A stretch of 21,077 nucleotides of DNA from Pseudomonadota bacterium. Lineage in GTDB: Bacteria; Pseudomonadota; Alphaproteobacteria; Sphingomonadales; Sphingomonadaceae. Position numbers and translations under genes: made by a program. A model generated the notes under the pieces. The model was given only the letters and a program-made list of their open reading frames with translations. It searched no databases and was not told the DNA's origin. The number at the start of each line of letters is the position of its first letter. Positions within the stretch are counted from its first letter, which is position 1. Shown piece by piece: positions 1 through 7,769 of the stretch. The stretch is taken from the NCBI GenBank assembly GCA_023436615.1, contig JAEZIO010000021.1, positions 1-21,077 on the forward strand, written 5' to 3'.

Positions 1-43
1 TTTCCTCCGGGTGGCGCGCATCGATCAGCATGCGCATGGACAT
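1..43 (-). CDS. rne: Ribonuclease E, N-terminal start only (partial)
   Basis: Read from the ATG at 43-41 on the minus strand, the visible 14 codons give MSMRMLIDARHPEE, the conserved beginning of alphaproteobacterial RNase E/G, and the frame runs off the left edge. RNase E is the endonuclease that starts mRNA decay and processes rRNA and tRNA, usually as the scaffold of the degradosome. Placement divergent from an amidase, PBP1A and prfB is the usual neighbourhood of rne in this class and supports the call. Two further in-frame ATG codons (37-35 and 31-29) follow closely, so the exact start is uncertain by a few residues. Nothing can be said about the catalytic core, which lies outside the window. 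Confidence 0.85.
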   Translation of the reverse strand, partial: MSMRMLIDARHPEE

Positions 44-448
44 TGAAAACTCTCCGGGCGCGGCCGCTCGGTCCCTGGGCCGTCGGGCGCGCCATTGATT
101 GGGCCAGCGTGTGCGGGAGTCGGCCGCTGAAGCTGGCGGATGTGATGAGAATTGCGTCTGCTGCGCGAACCACTCCCGCTTCGCTTGCGGGAATACCGCC
201 CCGGCGCTCGGTGCTGAGCGAACGGGCGGAGAAAAGTAGCGTCATGCAGCGTCAACCTGTTGAAGCCGCGGTCCGGTTGGGCGCGGCGCGATCCAGCGGC
301 ATGAAGACGCCGAAGGATTAAATTCGGTTAGCATCGGCGCGGGGCGTCCGCAACAAACTTGCGTCGAGGGCCGCGCATTTACCGATAAGTAGTTGTTAAC
401 CATGAATTCGTATAAACGCGCCCGGGGCTGGCGGTTGCCGGAGATAGG
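44..448. promoter_or_regulatory. Divergent 405-base intergenic region between rne and the amidase gene
   Basis: No convincing gene is present; short open frames here lack ribosome sites and protein-like composition. Read as rne leader RNA (minus strand) it can form short hairpins: a CGCTC/GAGCG stem (205-209 with 216-220), a TCCCGC/GCGGGA stem (174-179 with 187-192), and a CCGC/GCGG stem around 124-139. RNase E of enterobacteria controls its own mRNA through a long structured 5' leader, so a similar role is possible here but is inference. On the amidase side, two TTAA half-sites (318-321 and 396-399) are each followed at 6-7 bases by an imperfect TTAA. I could not identify a promoter with convincing -35/-10 spacing on either strand. 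Confidence 0.4.
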
Positions 449-1330
449 ATGCCAACGGGCTGGGCGGAATTGTTGAGGGCGACACGGCTGATGGCCGGCG
501 CCGGCGCGGCCGGTGCGGGCGCTGCCATTGTCATTGCATTGGGCGGCTCCGCGCTTGCCGGAGCGGCGAACGAGGCACCCGGTCGAGCCAGCGTCACTCT
601 CACCCTGCCTGCGCCGGCCGAGAGCGTGCACATCACCGAGGCGAGCGCACCCGGACGGCCGCTGGTGCTGATCGACCCCGGGCACGGCGGCCACGATCCC
701 GGTGCTACGGCGGTTTCGGGCGACGTCGCCGAGAAGAGCCTGACGCTGCAGCTCGCTCGTGAGCTTCGCCGAGAGCTCGCCAGCCGCGGGCGGGTCCGGA
801 TCGCGCTGACCCGCGAGGACGACCGTTATCTCACGCTCGAGCAGCGTTCGGCGCTCGCGCGCAGGCTCGGCGCAAGCCTGTACGTGTCCGTCCACATGGA
901 CAGCGCGCCCAATCCGCTGGCGCGCGGCGCCAGTGTTTATTCGCTGTCCGACGTCGCCTCCGACGCCGAGGCGGCGCGGCTCGCGCGAAAGGAAAACAGC
1001 GCGCTCGCGCGCGCGGGCGGAGGAGACGGATCGGTTCGCGCCATCCTTTCGGACCTCGTTCTTCGAAGCCAGATGACCGCGTCCGCAACCTTCGCCGAAC
1101 GACTGGTCCGGAACTCCGCGGGCCGGGTGGAGCTTCGGCCGCAGCCGCACCGGTTCGCGGATTTCCACGTGCTTCGGAGCGCCGGCGTCCCGTCGGTCCT
1201 CTTCGAGGCCGGGTACATCAGCAACGTTGACGACGAGGCTCTGCTGCGCTCGCCCGAACACCGATCGAAAATTGTCGAGGCTCTCGCTCGGAGCATCGAA
1301 GGCGACATCGCCGCGCGCTCCGTGCGCTGA
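449..1330 (+). CDS. Periplasmic N-acetylmuramoyl-L-alanine amidase (Amidase_3 family)
   Basis: This zinc amidase cleaves the bond between N-acetylmuramic acid and the stem peptide, splitting septal peptidoglycan. The 293 residues begin with a hydrophobic Ala/Gly-rich export signal (about 12-40, with Arg10 and Arg13 before it). The catalytic domain runs from about 71 to 290. The motif IDPGHGGHDPGA at 75-86 carries the first zinc ligand His79; Glu95, His149 (VHMD) and Glu253 (LFEAGYISN) match the remaining ligands and catalytic Glu of Amidase_3. No AMIN targeting domain is visible, so it is shorter than AmiC of E. coli. GGAG at 440-443 lies five bases before the ATG and supports the start. It is followed after 66 bases by a PBP1A gene on the same strand, pairing a wall hydrolase with a wall synthase. 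Confidence 0.93.
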   Translation: MPTGWAELLRATRLMAGAGAAGAGAAIVIALGGSALAGAANEAPGRASVTLTLPAPAESVHITEASAPGRPLVLIDPGHGGHDPGATAVSGDVAEKSLTLQLARELRRELASRGRVRIALTREDDRYLTLEQRSALARRLGASLYVSVHMDSAPNPLARGASVYSLSDVASDAEAARLARKENSALARAGGGDGSVRAILSDLVLRSQMTASATFAERLVRNSAGRVELRPQPHRFADFHVLRSAGVPSVLFEAGYISNVDDEALLRSPEHRSKIVEALARSIEGDIAARSVR

Positions 1331-1396
1331 CTCGGGCACTTGCCCCATTCCGCGCTTTGCGCGCTCCCCCGAAGCGGCTAAACCGTTCCGAAGCTC

Positions 1397-4018
1397 ATGA
1401 AATTCGAACGCCTGTCGCCTCCCAACGTGCCGCTGCCCGATCTCGTCGAGTTCAACCGGCGGGTGCACGACCGCGTCGACCCGTGGTTCCGCCGCCGCTG
1501 GGTCAAGCGCTTCAGCATTGCCGGGCTTGGGCTGTTCGCGCTGTTCGCGGCCGTATGGCTATACTTCGCGACTGGCCTTCCCTCGGCCGAGAAGCTTCTC
1601 GCCTATCAGCCGCCGCTTCCGACCAAGGTCCGCGGCTATGACGGAAATCCTGTCCAGAACTTTGCGCGCGAGCGCCGGGTCAACCTCGCCTTCGACGAGA
1701 TTCCGCCCGTCGTCCTGGAGGCATTCATTTCCGCCGAGGACAAGACATTCTTCCGCCACGGAGGCATCGACTATGCCGGCTTGATCGGCGCTGTCGGCGA
1801 CTTCGCCGTAAAGAGCGTCACCGGTGGCGGCCGCGCCCGCGGCGGTTCGACGATCACGCAGCAGGTGGCCAAGAACCTGCTGAAGGACAGCAGCTACAAT
1901 ATCGGGCGCAAGATCCGCGAAGCGATCCTGGCATTTCGCCTGGAGTCGGTTCTGACCAAGCAGCAGATCGCCGAGCTTTACCTCAATCAGATCTTTCTCG
2001 GCAGGAACGCCTACGGGGTCCAGGCGGCCGCGCGGGCCTATTTCGACAAGGACGTCGACGATCTCACGCTGCCGGAAGCCGCCTATCTCGCCGTGCTTCC
2101 CAAGGCTCCGGCGAATTACGACCCGGAGCGTGCGACACAGCGCGCGCTCGACCGCCGCAACTATGTCCTGCGCGAGATGTACCGCAACGGCTACATCGGC
2201 GAAGGCGAGTGGCAGTCGGCCGCGGCAACGCCGCTCGGCACCATCCGCTACGGAAGCGGGCACAATTTCCAGGACATGGGCGGCTATTTCATGGAGGAGG
2301 TGCGCCGCGAGCTCCTCCGGCGTTACGGGGAGAACGCCGACAAGGGGCCGAACAGCGTCTACGCCGGCGGCCTGTGGGTCCGCACGTCGGCAGACCCGAC
2401 GATGCAGGCCGCAGCGGCGGACGCGCTCCGCGAAGGTCTCGCGAATTTCGACGGCGGGCGCGGCTGGCGCGATCTCGAGAAGAGCATCGACATCGACGGA
2501 GACTGGGCCGGACTCCTCGACCGCACGCCGATCGGGACCGGTTTCCCCGACTGGCGCAAGGCCGTCGTCCTGTCCAAGGACTCCAATTCGGCCGAGATCG
2601 GTTTCGCCAACGGCTCGAGGGCCACGCTCCCGGCGTCGGCCGCGTCCATGCCCAAGCGCGGCGGCGGCGGCTCGGCGTTCAGCAATTTCCGGCCGGGCAT
2701 GATTATCGTCGTCAAGGACCAGGGCAACGGCGACTATGTACTCCGCTCCATCCCGGAGATTTCGGGCGGGATGCTCGCGCAGGAGGTGCACACCGGCCGC
2801 ATCCTGGCGATGCAGGGCGGGTTCGACGTGATCGGGTCCAGCTACAATCGCGCGACTCAGGCGCTTCGCCAGCCGGGGTCGACATTCAAGCCGATCGTTT
2901 ACGAAACGGCGCTCGAAAACAACATGACGCCCGCGAGCATCATCGTCGATGGGCCATTCTGCGTCTGGCAGGGCGCCGGCCTCGGCAACAAGTGCTTCAC
3001 CAACTTCGACCACCGCTACGCGGGTCCCAAGACGATGCGCTGGGGCGTGGAACAGTCCCGTAACCTGATGACGGTCCGGACCGCCTCGCAGGTCGGAATG
3101 GCGAAGATCACCGACACCGCGCGAAAGCTGCGCGTGGGCGACTATCCGAATTATCTGTCCATTGCTTTGGGTGCCGGAGAGACGACCGTGGCGCGGCTGG
3201 TGAACGCGATTGCCATCATCGCCAACCAGGGCCGCGACGTGACGCCGACCATGATCGATTATGTGCAGGACCGGAACGGCAAGGTGGTGTTCCGTTCCGA
3301 CAACCGCTGCGCCATCATGCAAGGCTGCAGCGCGCCGGACTGGGACGGAAAAGCAATGCCCCGGCCGCCGTCGCGGACGCGGCAGCTGCTGGACCCCATG
3401 GCGGCGTTCCAGATGGTTCACATCCTGGAGGGCGTGGTCGAGCGCGGCACGGCGACGGTTCTTCGCGATCTGGACCGGCCGCTGTTCGGCAAGACGGGCA
3501 CGACGAGCGGCCCGACCAACGTCTGGTTCGTCGGCGGAACGCCGGACATCGTCGCGGGCGTCTACCTCGGCTACGACCAGCCGCGGCCGATGGGCGGCTG
3601 GGCGCAGGGCGGGCGCGTTGCGGCGCCCGTGTTCAAGCAATGGGCGAAAGTTGCATTCAAGGACATGCCCAAGGTCCCGTTCGTGGCTCCGGCCGGAATC
3701 CGCTGGGTTCGGATCGACCGCGCGAGCGGCCGCCGGGTCTTCGGCACTTTCCCCACGGACGTCGATCCGAAGTCGGCCGTCATCTGGGAAGCTTTCCAGC
3801 CGCAGACCGAGCCGAGGCGCAGCTTCCGCCACCGCCGCGGCGATGGGACGGAAGCGGACGAGGAGGGCGTTCAGGCCCGGCCTGCGAATCGCGTCGTGCG
3901 TCGCCCGGCAGCCTCGAGGCCGTCCGCACCCGCGGCCCAGCAGCCGGCCTGGATGCGGCCCCTGCCGCCACAGCAGCAGCAGCCTGCCCCCTTGCAAACA
4001 CCCGGCACCGCTCAGTAG
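1397..4018 (+). CDS. mrcA: Penicillin-binding protein 1A (class A, bifunctional)
   Basis: The inner-membrane enzyme polymerises lipid II into glycan strands and crosslinks the stem peptides. The 873 residues contain a short cytoplasmic start, one membrane anchor (about 39-61), a GT51 glycosyltransferase domain with catalytic Glu114 in AEDKTFFRHGG, GGSTITQQVAKN and the RKIREAILAFRLES segment, then an OB-like insert and a transpeptidase domain. The three penicillin-binding motifs are complete: STFK with nucleophile Ser495, SRN at 554-556, and KTG at 699-701. The last 80 or so residues are Arg/Pro/Gln-rich and look disordered. Length fits alphaproteobacterial PBP1A (E. coli PonA is about 850). 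No strong ribosome site precedes the ATG, but homologous sequence begins right after it. Gene order amidase-PBP1A-prfB is typical for the class. The symbol ponA is also used. Confidence 0.95.
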   Translation: MKFERLSPPNVPLPDLVEFNRRVHDRVDPWFRRRWVKRFSIAGLGLFALFAAVWLYFATGLPSAEKLLAYQPPLPTKVRGYDGNPVQNFARERRVNLAFDEIPPVVLEAFISAEDKTFFRHGGIDYAGLIGAVGDFAVKSVTGGGRARGGSTITQQVAKNLLKDSSYNIGRKIREAILAFRLESVLTKQQIAELYLNQIFLGRNAYGVQAAARAYFDKDVDDLTLPEAAYLAVLPKAPANYDPERATQRALDRRNYVLREMYRNGYIGEGEWQSAAATPLGTIRYGSGHNFQDMGGYFMEEVRRELLRRYGENADKGPNSVYAGGLWVRTSADPTMQAAAADALREGLANFDGGRGWRDLEKSIDIDGDWAGLLDRTPIGTGFPDWRKAVVLSKDSNSAEIGFANGSRATLPASAASMPKRGGGGSAFSNFRPGMIIVVKDQGNGDYVLRSIPEISGGMLAQEVHTGRILAMQGGFDVIGSSYNRATQALRQPGSTFKPIVYETALENNMTPASIIVDGPFCVWQGAGLGNKCFTNFDHRYAGPKTMRWGVEQSRNLMTVRTASQVGMAKITDTARKLRVGDYPNYLSIALGAGETTVARLVNAIAIIANQGRDVTPTMIDYVQDRNGKVVFRSDNRCAIMQGCSAPDWDGKAMPRPPSRTRQLLDPMAAFQMVHILEGVVERGTATVLRDLDRPLFGKTGTTSGPTNVWFVGGTPDIVAGVYLGYDQPRPMGGWAQGGRVAAPVFKQWAKVAFKDMPKVPFVAPAGIRWVRIDRASGRRVFGTFPTDVDPKSAVIWEAFQPQTEPRRSFRHRRGDGTEADEEGVQARPANRVVRRPAASRPSAPAAQQPAWMRPLPPQQQQPAPLQTPGTAQ

Positions 4019-4054
4019 CGGTCGCCGTTCACAGTTCACGAGAGACGCACGATC

Positions 4055-5182
4055 ATGCGCGCCGAAGCGCAAGCCCATGTCGACCAGATCAATGCCGCGA
4101 CCGCGCTCTTACGCCGGTTCCTTGACTGGGACCGCGCGCAGCGCCGGCTTCAGGAGCTGAACGCCAAGGTCGAGGACCCCGCACTCTGGGACGACCCCAA
4201 GGCGGCGCAGGACGTGATGCGCGAAAGGCGCCGGCTCGACGAAGCGATCGGTGCAACGAAGGCGATCGAGCGCGAGCTGGCCGACACCACCGAGCTGATG
4301 GAACTGGCGGAAAGCGAAGGCGACGAAGCCCTGGTCGACGATGCGGTCAAGAGCCTCGGCGACCTCGCCGAGCGCGCCGAGCGCGACAAGGTCGCGGCGC
4401 TGCTGGCGGGCGAGGCCGACGTCAACAACGCCTACGTCGAGGTCAATGCCGGGGCCGGCGGCACGGAGAGCCAGGACTGGGCCGAGATGCTCCTGCGGAT
4501 GTACACCCGCTGGGGCGAGCGGCACGGCTTCAAGGTCGAGATGATCGACTATCATTCCGGCGAGCAGGCCGGCATCAAATCGGCGACGATCCTCGTCAAG
4601 GGCGAGAACGCCTACGGCAATTTGAAGACCGAAAGCGGAGTCCACCGCTTGGTCCGAATCAGCCCGTACGACGCGAATGCGCGGCGGCACACCAGCTTTT
4701 CGAGCGTCTGGGTCTATCCCGAAGTCGACGAGGACATCGACATCGAGATCAACGAGTCCGAGCTCCGGATCGACACCTACCGGGCGTCGGGCGCCGGCGG
4801 CCAGCACGTCAACACGACCGACAGCGCGGTGCGGATCACGCACGTCCCGACCGGGATCGTCGTCGCCTGCCAGAACGAGCGGTCGCAGCACAAGAACCGC
4901 GCCCAGGCGATGAAGCAGCTGAAGGCGCGGCTCTACGAAGCCGAACTTCAGAAGCGGGAAGCCGAGGCCAACGCCGCCAACGCCGCGAAGACGGACATCG
5001 GCTGGGGACACCAGATCCGAAGCTACGTGCTGCAGCCCTACCAGCTGGTGAAGGACCTTCGAACCGGAGTGACGTCGACCGCCCCCGGAGACGTCCTGGA
5101 CGGCGACCTCGACCGGTTTATGGCCGCCGCGCTTTCGCAGCGAGTGACCGGCGAAACGGTCGAGGTCGAGGATGTGGACTAG
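4055..5182 (+). CDS. prfB: Peptide chain release factor 2 (RF2)
   Basis: RF2 recognises UGA and UAA on the ribosome and triggers hydrolysis of peptidyl-tRNA. The 375 residues give an N-terminal helical domain (1 to about 110), then the codon-recognition region, where the tripeptide is Ser203-Pro204-Tyr205 (E. coli has SPF), and the catalytic GGQ at 248-250 within SGAGGQHVNTTDSAVR. The programmed +1 frameshift known from E. coli prfB is absent: where E. coli has CTT TGA C, this gene reads straight through as CTT GAC (Leu-Asp in RRFLDWD), so one continuous frame makes the protein. The start ATG has only a weak ribosome site. The gene begins 36 bases after the PBP1A stop, and its end overlaps the next gene by 11 bases, so co-transcription is likely. 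Confidence 0.97.
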   Translation: MRAEAQAHVDQINAATALLRRFLDWDRAQRRLQELNAKVEDPALWDDPKAAQDVMRERRRLDEAIGATKAIERELADTTELMELAESEGDEALVDDAVKSLGDLAERAERDKVAALLAGEADVNNAYVEVNAGAGGTESQDWAEMLLRMYTRWGERHGFKVEMIDYHSGEQAGIKSATILVKGENAYGNLKTESGVHRLVRISPYDANARRHTSFSSVWVYPEVDEDIDIEINESELRIDTYRASGAGGQHVNTTDSAVRITHVPTGIVVACQNERSQHKNRAQAMKQLKARLYEAELQKREAEANAANAAKTDIGWGHQIRSYVLQPYQLVKDLRTGVTSTAPGDVLDGDLDRFMAAALSQRVTGETVEVEDVD

Positions 5183-5873
5183 GACGCCGGCTGCAGTCGC
5201 GTTGTTCGCGCTGCTGTTGCCGTCCTGCCGTGCCGAACCCGAAGAGCAGCGCTTTCCGAAAGCGCACCGTCCGGTCGCGGCGATCGTCGCCGACTCCTTC
5301 TCGACCGAGGACGCGCGCGACAGGCTTGGCGAATTCAACCGCGTCGTCGAGCTGGCGGCGGTTGCGCCGGGGATGTGGGTCGCCGACGTCGGCGCCGGCG
5401 AAGGCTATTATGCAGTGCGCCTGTCGCCCGTCGTCGGGCGCCGCGGGCGTGTCCTGGCCGAGGACATCGTGCCCGAAGTGCGCGATCGTCTGGCCGAACG
5501 CGTCCAGCGGGAGAATCTTCAGAATGTCGCCGTGTCGCTCGGGGAACCCGACAACCCGGACCTTCCGCCCCACTCGCTCGATCGCGTGTTCCTGGTCCAC
5601 ATGTATCACGAGGTCCGTTCGCCCTATGCGTTCCTCTGGCACGTCCGGGAATCGCTGAAGCCCGGCGGCCAGATCGTCGTCGTCGACGCGAACCGCCCAC
5701 CGCATCGGCACGGTATCCCCCCGGGACTGTTGCGCTGCGAGTTCGCGGCCGTCGGCCTGGCGCTGCGCAAGTTCGAGCCGATCGAGAAAGGCGACGCCTA
5801 TTTCGCCGCGTTCGAGCCCGTCGGCGAACGGCCGGCTCCGTCTTCGATCAAGGCCTGCAAGCTGAAGGGCTAG
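5172..5873 (+). CDS. Class I SAM-dependent methyltransferase-like protein with an export signal
   Basis: The 233-residue product has a Rossmann methyltransferase fold signature: VADVGAGEGYY at 70-80 is the SAM-binding glycine loop (motif I), an acidic residue follows strand 2 (AEDI, near 97-99), and LKPGGQIVVVD at 162-172 is the usual post-III strand. Unexpectedly it starts with a hydrophobic segment, AAVALFALLLPSC, ending in Cys19, which resembles a Sec or lipoprotein signal, although Pro at the -2 position makes the lipobox atypical. The substrate cannot be told from sequence. The ATG lies inside the last codons of prfB (11-base overlap), implying translational coupling. Its TAG shares the four bases CTAG with the stop of typA on the other strand. 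Sphingomonads are known to me to carry secreted-looking methyltransferases of this sort, but a role is not established. Confidence 0.85.
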   Translation: MWTRTPAAVALFALLLPSCRAEPEEQRFPKAHRPVAAIVADSFSTEDARDRLGEFNRVVELAAVAPGMWVADVGAGEGYYAVRLSPVVGRRGRVLAEDIVPEVRDRLAERVQRENLQNVAVSLGEPDNPDLPPHSLDRVFLVHMYHEVRSPYAFLWHVRESLKPGGQIVVVDANRPPHRHGIPPGLLRCEFAAVGLALRKFEPIEKGDAYFAAFEPVGERPAPSSIKACKLKG

Positions 5874-7687
5874 GCCGCTTCCAACTTGCGCGACTGCCGC
5901 TTGCGCTCGTGTGGGTCGAGATAGCGCTTGCGGATTCGGATGTGCTTCGGGGTCACTTCCACCAGCTCGTCGTCCTGGATGTAGGCGATCGCCTGCTCGA
6001 GGCTCATGCGCCGCGGCGGGGTGAGGCGGATTCCCTCGTCCTTGCCCGACGCGCGGAAGTTGGTCAGCTGCTTGGACTTGAGCGGGTTCACCTCGAGGTC
6101 CTGCGGCTTGGCGTTCTCGCCGATGACCATGCCTTCGTAGAGATCTTCGCCTGGCGACACGAACAGCACGCCGCGGTCTTCGAGAGCGTTGAGCGCGTAA
6201 GCGACGGCCTTGCCCTGCTCCATCGAGATCAGGACGCCGTTCTGGCGCCCCTGGATCGCTCCCTTGTACGGGCCGTATTTCTCGAACAGCCGGTTCATTA
6301 TGCCGGTGCCGCGCGTGTCCGACAGGAACTCGCCGTGATAGCCGATGAGGCCGCGCGACGGCGCCGAGAAGGTCAGGCGCGTCTTGCCGCCGCCCGACGG
6401 CCGCATGTCCGTCATCTCCGCCTTGCGCAGCGCCATCTTGTCGATGACGGTGCCTGAGAATTCGTCGTCGACATCGACCACGACGGTTTCGTACGGCTCC
6501 TCGCGGCCATTGGGCCCTTCGCGGAACAGCACGCGCGGGCGGCTGATCGACAGCTCGAAGCCTTCGCGCCGGAGAGTCTCGATGAGGACTCCGAGCTGTA
6601 GCTCGCCACGGCCCGCGACCTCGAAACTATCGTTGTCGTGCGCGACCGAAACCCGGATCGCGACATTCCCCTCCGCCTCGCGTTCGAGCCGCTCGCGGAT
6701 CACGCGGCTTTGCACCTTGTCGCCGTCGCGGCCTGCATAGGGGCTGTCATTGACCGAGAAGCTCATTGCCAGCGTCGGCGGGTCGATCGGCCGCGCGTGC
6801 AGCGGCTCGGTGACTGCCGGGTCGGCAAAGGTGTTGGAAACGGTGGCCTTGATGAGGCCGGCAATTGCGACGATCTCTCCGGCCTCGGCTTCCTCGACGG
6901 GCACTCGCTCAAGCCCGCGGAACGCGAAAACCTTGGTCGCCCGGCCTTCCTCGACCAGGTTGCCGTCGACGTCGAGCGCCTTGATCGGCATGTTGGTCGT
7001 CAGCCTGCCGCTCTCGATCCGGCCCGTGAGGATCCGGCCCAGGAACGGGTCTCGGTCGAGCAAGGTGGCAAGCATCTTGAACTCGCCTTCGACGGGCAGC
7101 CCCGGTGCCGGCACGTGGCTGACGATCGTCTCGAACAAAGGCGTGAGGTCGCCGGAGCGAATGTCGTCGGTAAGGCCGGAATAGCCGGCGCGGCCGCTGG
7201 CGTAGAGGGTCGGGAAGTCGAGCTGCTCGTCACTCGCCTCGAGGTTGAGGAACAGCTCAAACACCTCGTCGAGGACCTCCGCCGGGCGGGCGTCCGGCCG
7301 GTCGATCTTGTTGACCACGACGATCGGCTTGAGGCCCAGCGCCAGGGCCTTGCCAGTCACGAACTTCGTCTGCGGCATCGGCCCTTCGGCGGCATCGACG
7401 AGCAGGATCACGCCGTCGACCATGGACAGGATGCGCTCGACCTCGGCCCCGAAGTCGGCGTGGCCCGGCGTATCGACAATGTTGATCCTGGTCCCCTGCC
7501 ACTCGACGGACGTGCACTTCGCGAGGATGGTGATCCCGCGTTCCTTCTCGAGATCGTTCGAATCCATCGCGCGCTCCTCGACGCGCTGATTGTCGCGGAA
7601 GGTGCCGGACTGGCGGAACAGCTGGTCGACGAGCGTGGTCTTGCCGTGGTCGACGTGCGCGATGATCGCCACGTTGCGCAGGTTCAT
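5870..7687 (-). CDS. typA: Translational GTPase TypA/BipA
   Basis: This ribosome-associated GTPase of the EF-G family is needed for growth at low temperature or under stress and assists 50S assembly. From the ATG at 7687 it is 605 residues, against 607 in E. coli. The GTPase motifs are intact: AHVDHGKTT (10-18), RGIT around 50-53, DTPGH (72-76) and NKID (126-129); domain 2, the EF-G-like domains III and V and the TypA-specific C-terminal domain follow. The open frame extends about 19 codons upstream, but AGGA at 7698-7695 lies seven bases before this ATG and homologues begin MNLRN, so the shorter start is chosen. The stop is interlocked with that of the convergent methyltransferase. A marR-type gene lies 82 bases upstream on the same strand. 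Confidence 0.97.
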   Translation of the reverse strand: MNLRNVAIIAHVDHGKTTLVDQLFRQSGTFRDNQRVEERAMDSNDLEKERGITILAKCTSVEWQGTRINIVDTPGHADFGAEVERILSMVDGVILLVDAAEGPMPQTKFVTGKALALGLKPIVVVNKIDRPDARPAEVLDEVFELFLNLEASDEQLDFPTLYASGRAGYSGLTDDIRSGDLTPLFETIVSHVPAPGLPVEGEFKMLATLLDRDPFLGRILTGRIESGRLTTNMPIKALDVDGNLVEEGRATKVFAFRGLERVPVEEAEAGEIVAIAGLIKATVSNTFADPAVTEPLHARPIDPPTLAMSFSVNDSPYAGRDGDKVQSRVIRERLEREAEGNVAIRVSVAHDNDSFEVAGRGELQLGVLIETLRREGFELSISRPRVLFREGPNGREEPYETVVVDVDDEFSGTVIDKMALRKAEMTDMRPSGGGKTRLTFSAPSRGLIGYHGEFLSDTRGTGIMNRLFEKYGPYKGAIQGRQNGVLISMEQGKAVAYALNALEDRGVLFVSPGEDLYEGMVIGENAKPQDLEVNPLKSKQLTNFRASGKDEGIRLTPPRRMSLEQAIAYIQDDELVEVTPKHIRIRKRYLDPHERKRQSRKLEAA

Positions 7688-7699
7688 TGGATTGTCCTG

Positions 7700-7734
7700 A
7701 AAAAAGCGAGGGGGGCCCGTACAGGAACCGGGCC
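7700..7734 (-). terminator. GC-rich hairpin followed by a T-run between the marR-type gene and typA
   Basis: On the minus strand a perfect 6-bp GGCCCG/CGGGCC stem (7734-7729 with 7719-7714, nine-base loop) is followed, after a C-rich stretch of eight bases, by six T residues (7705-7700). It lies downstream of the marR-type stop and just before the typA ribosome site. The gap between stem and T-run is longer than in a textbook intrinsic terminator, so it may instead be a leader hairpin of typA. Confidence 0.35.
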
Positions 7735-7769
7735 ATTGTTGCAACGCAGCATCGGGCCGTCGGGCTAGG

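Noticed and set aside
238..255. TTGACG and TACTTT on the minus strand as an rne promoter
   Set aside because: The two boxes are only 11 bases apart, too close for a sigma-70 promoter.
402..476. 24-codon frame starting at the ATG at 402 upstream of the amidase
   Set aside because: No ribosome site and no distinct composition; it overlaps the true ribosome site and start of the amidase in another frame.
242..1468. 408-codon open frame on the minus strand over the amidase gene
   Set aside because: It lies antisense to a clear Amidase_3 gene and has Arg/Pro/Gly-biased composition with no recognisable domain; such shadows are expected at this GC content.
1559..4078. 839-codon open frame on the minus strand over the PBP1A gene
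   Set aside because: Antisense shadow; the plus strand holds all GT51 and transpeptidase motifs, and the reverse product resembles no family I know.
6638..7768. 376-codon plus-strand frame over typA
   Set aside because: Antisense shadow of the strongly conserved GTPase gene, without a ribosome site or protein signature.
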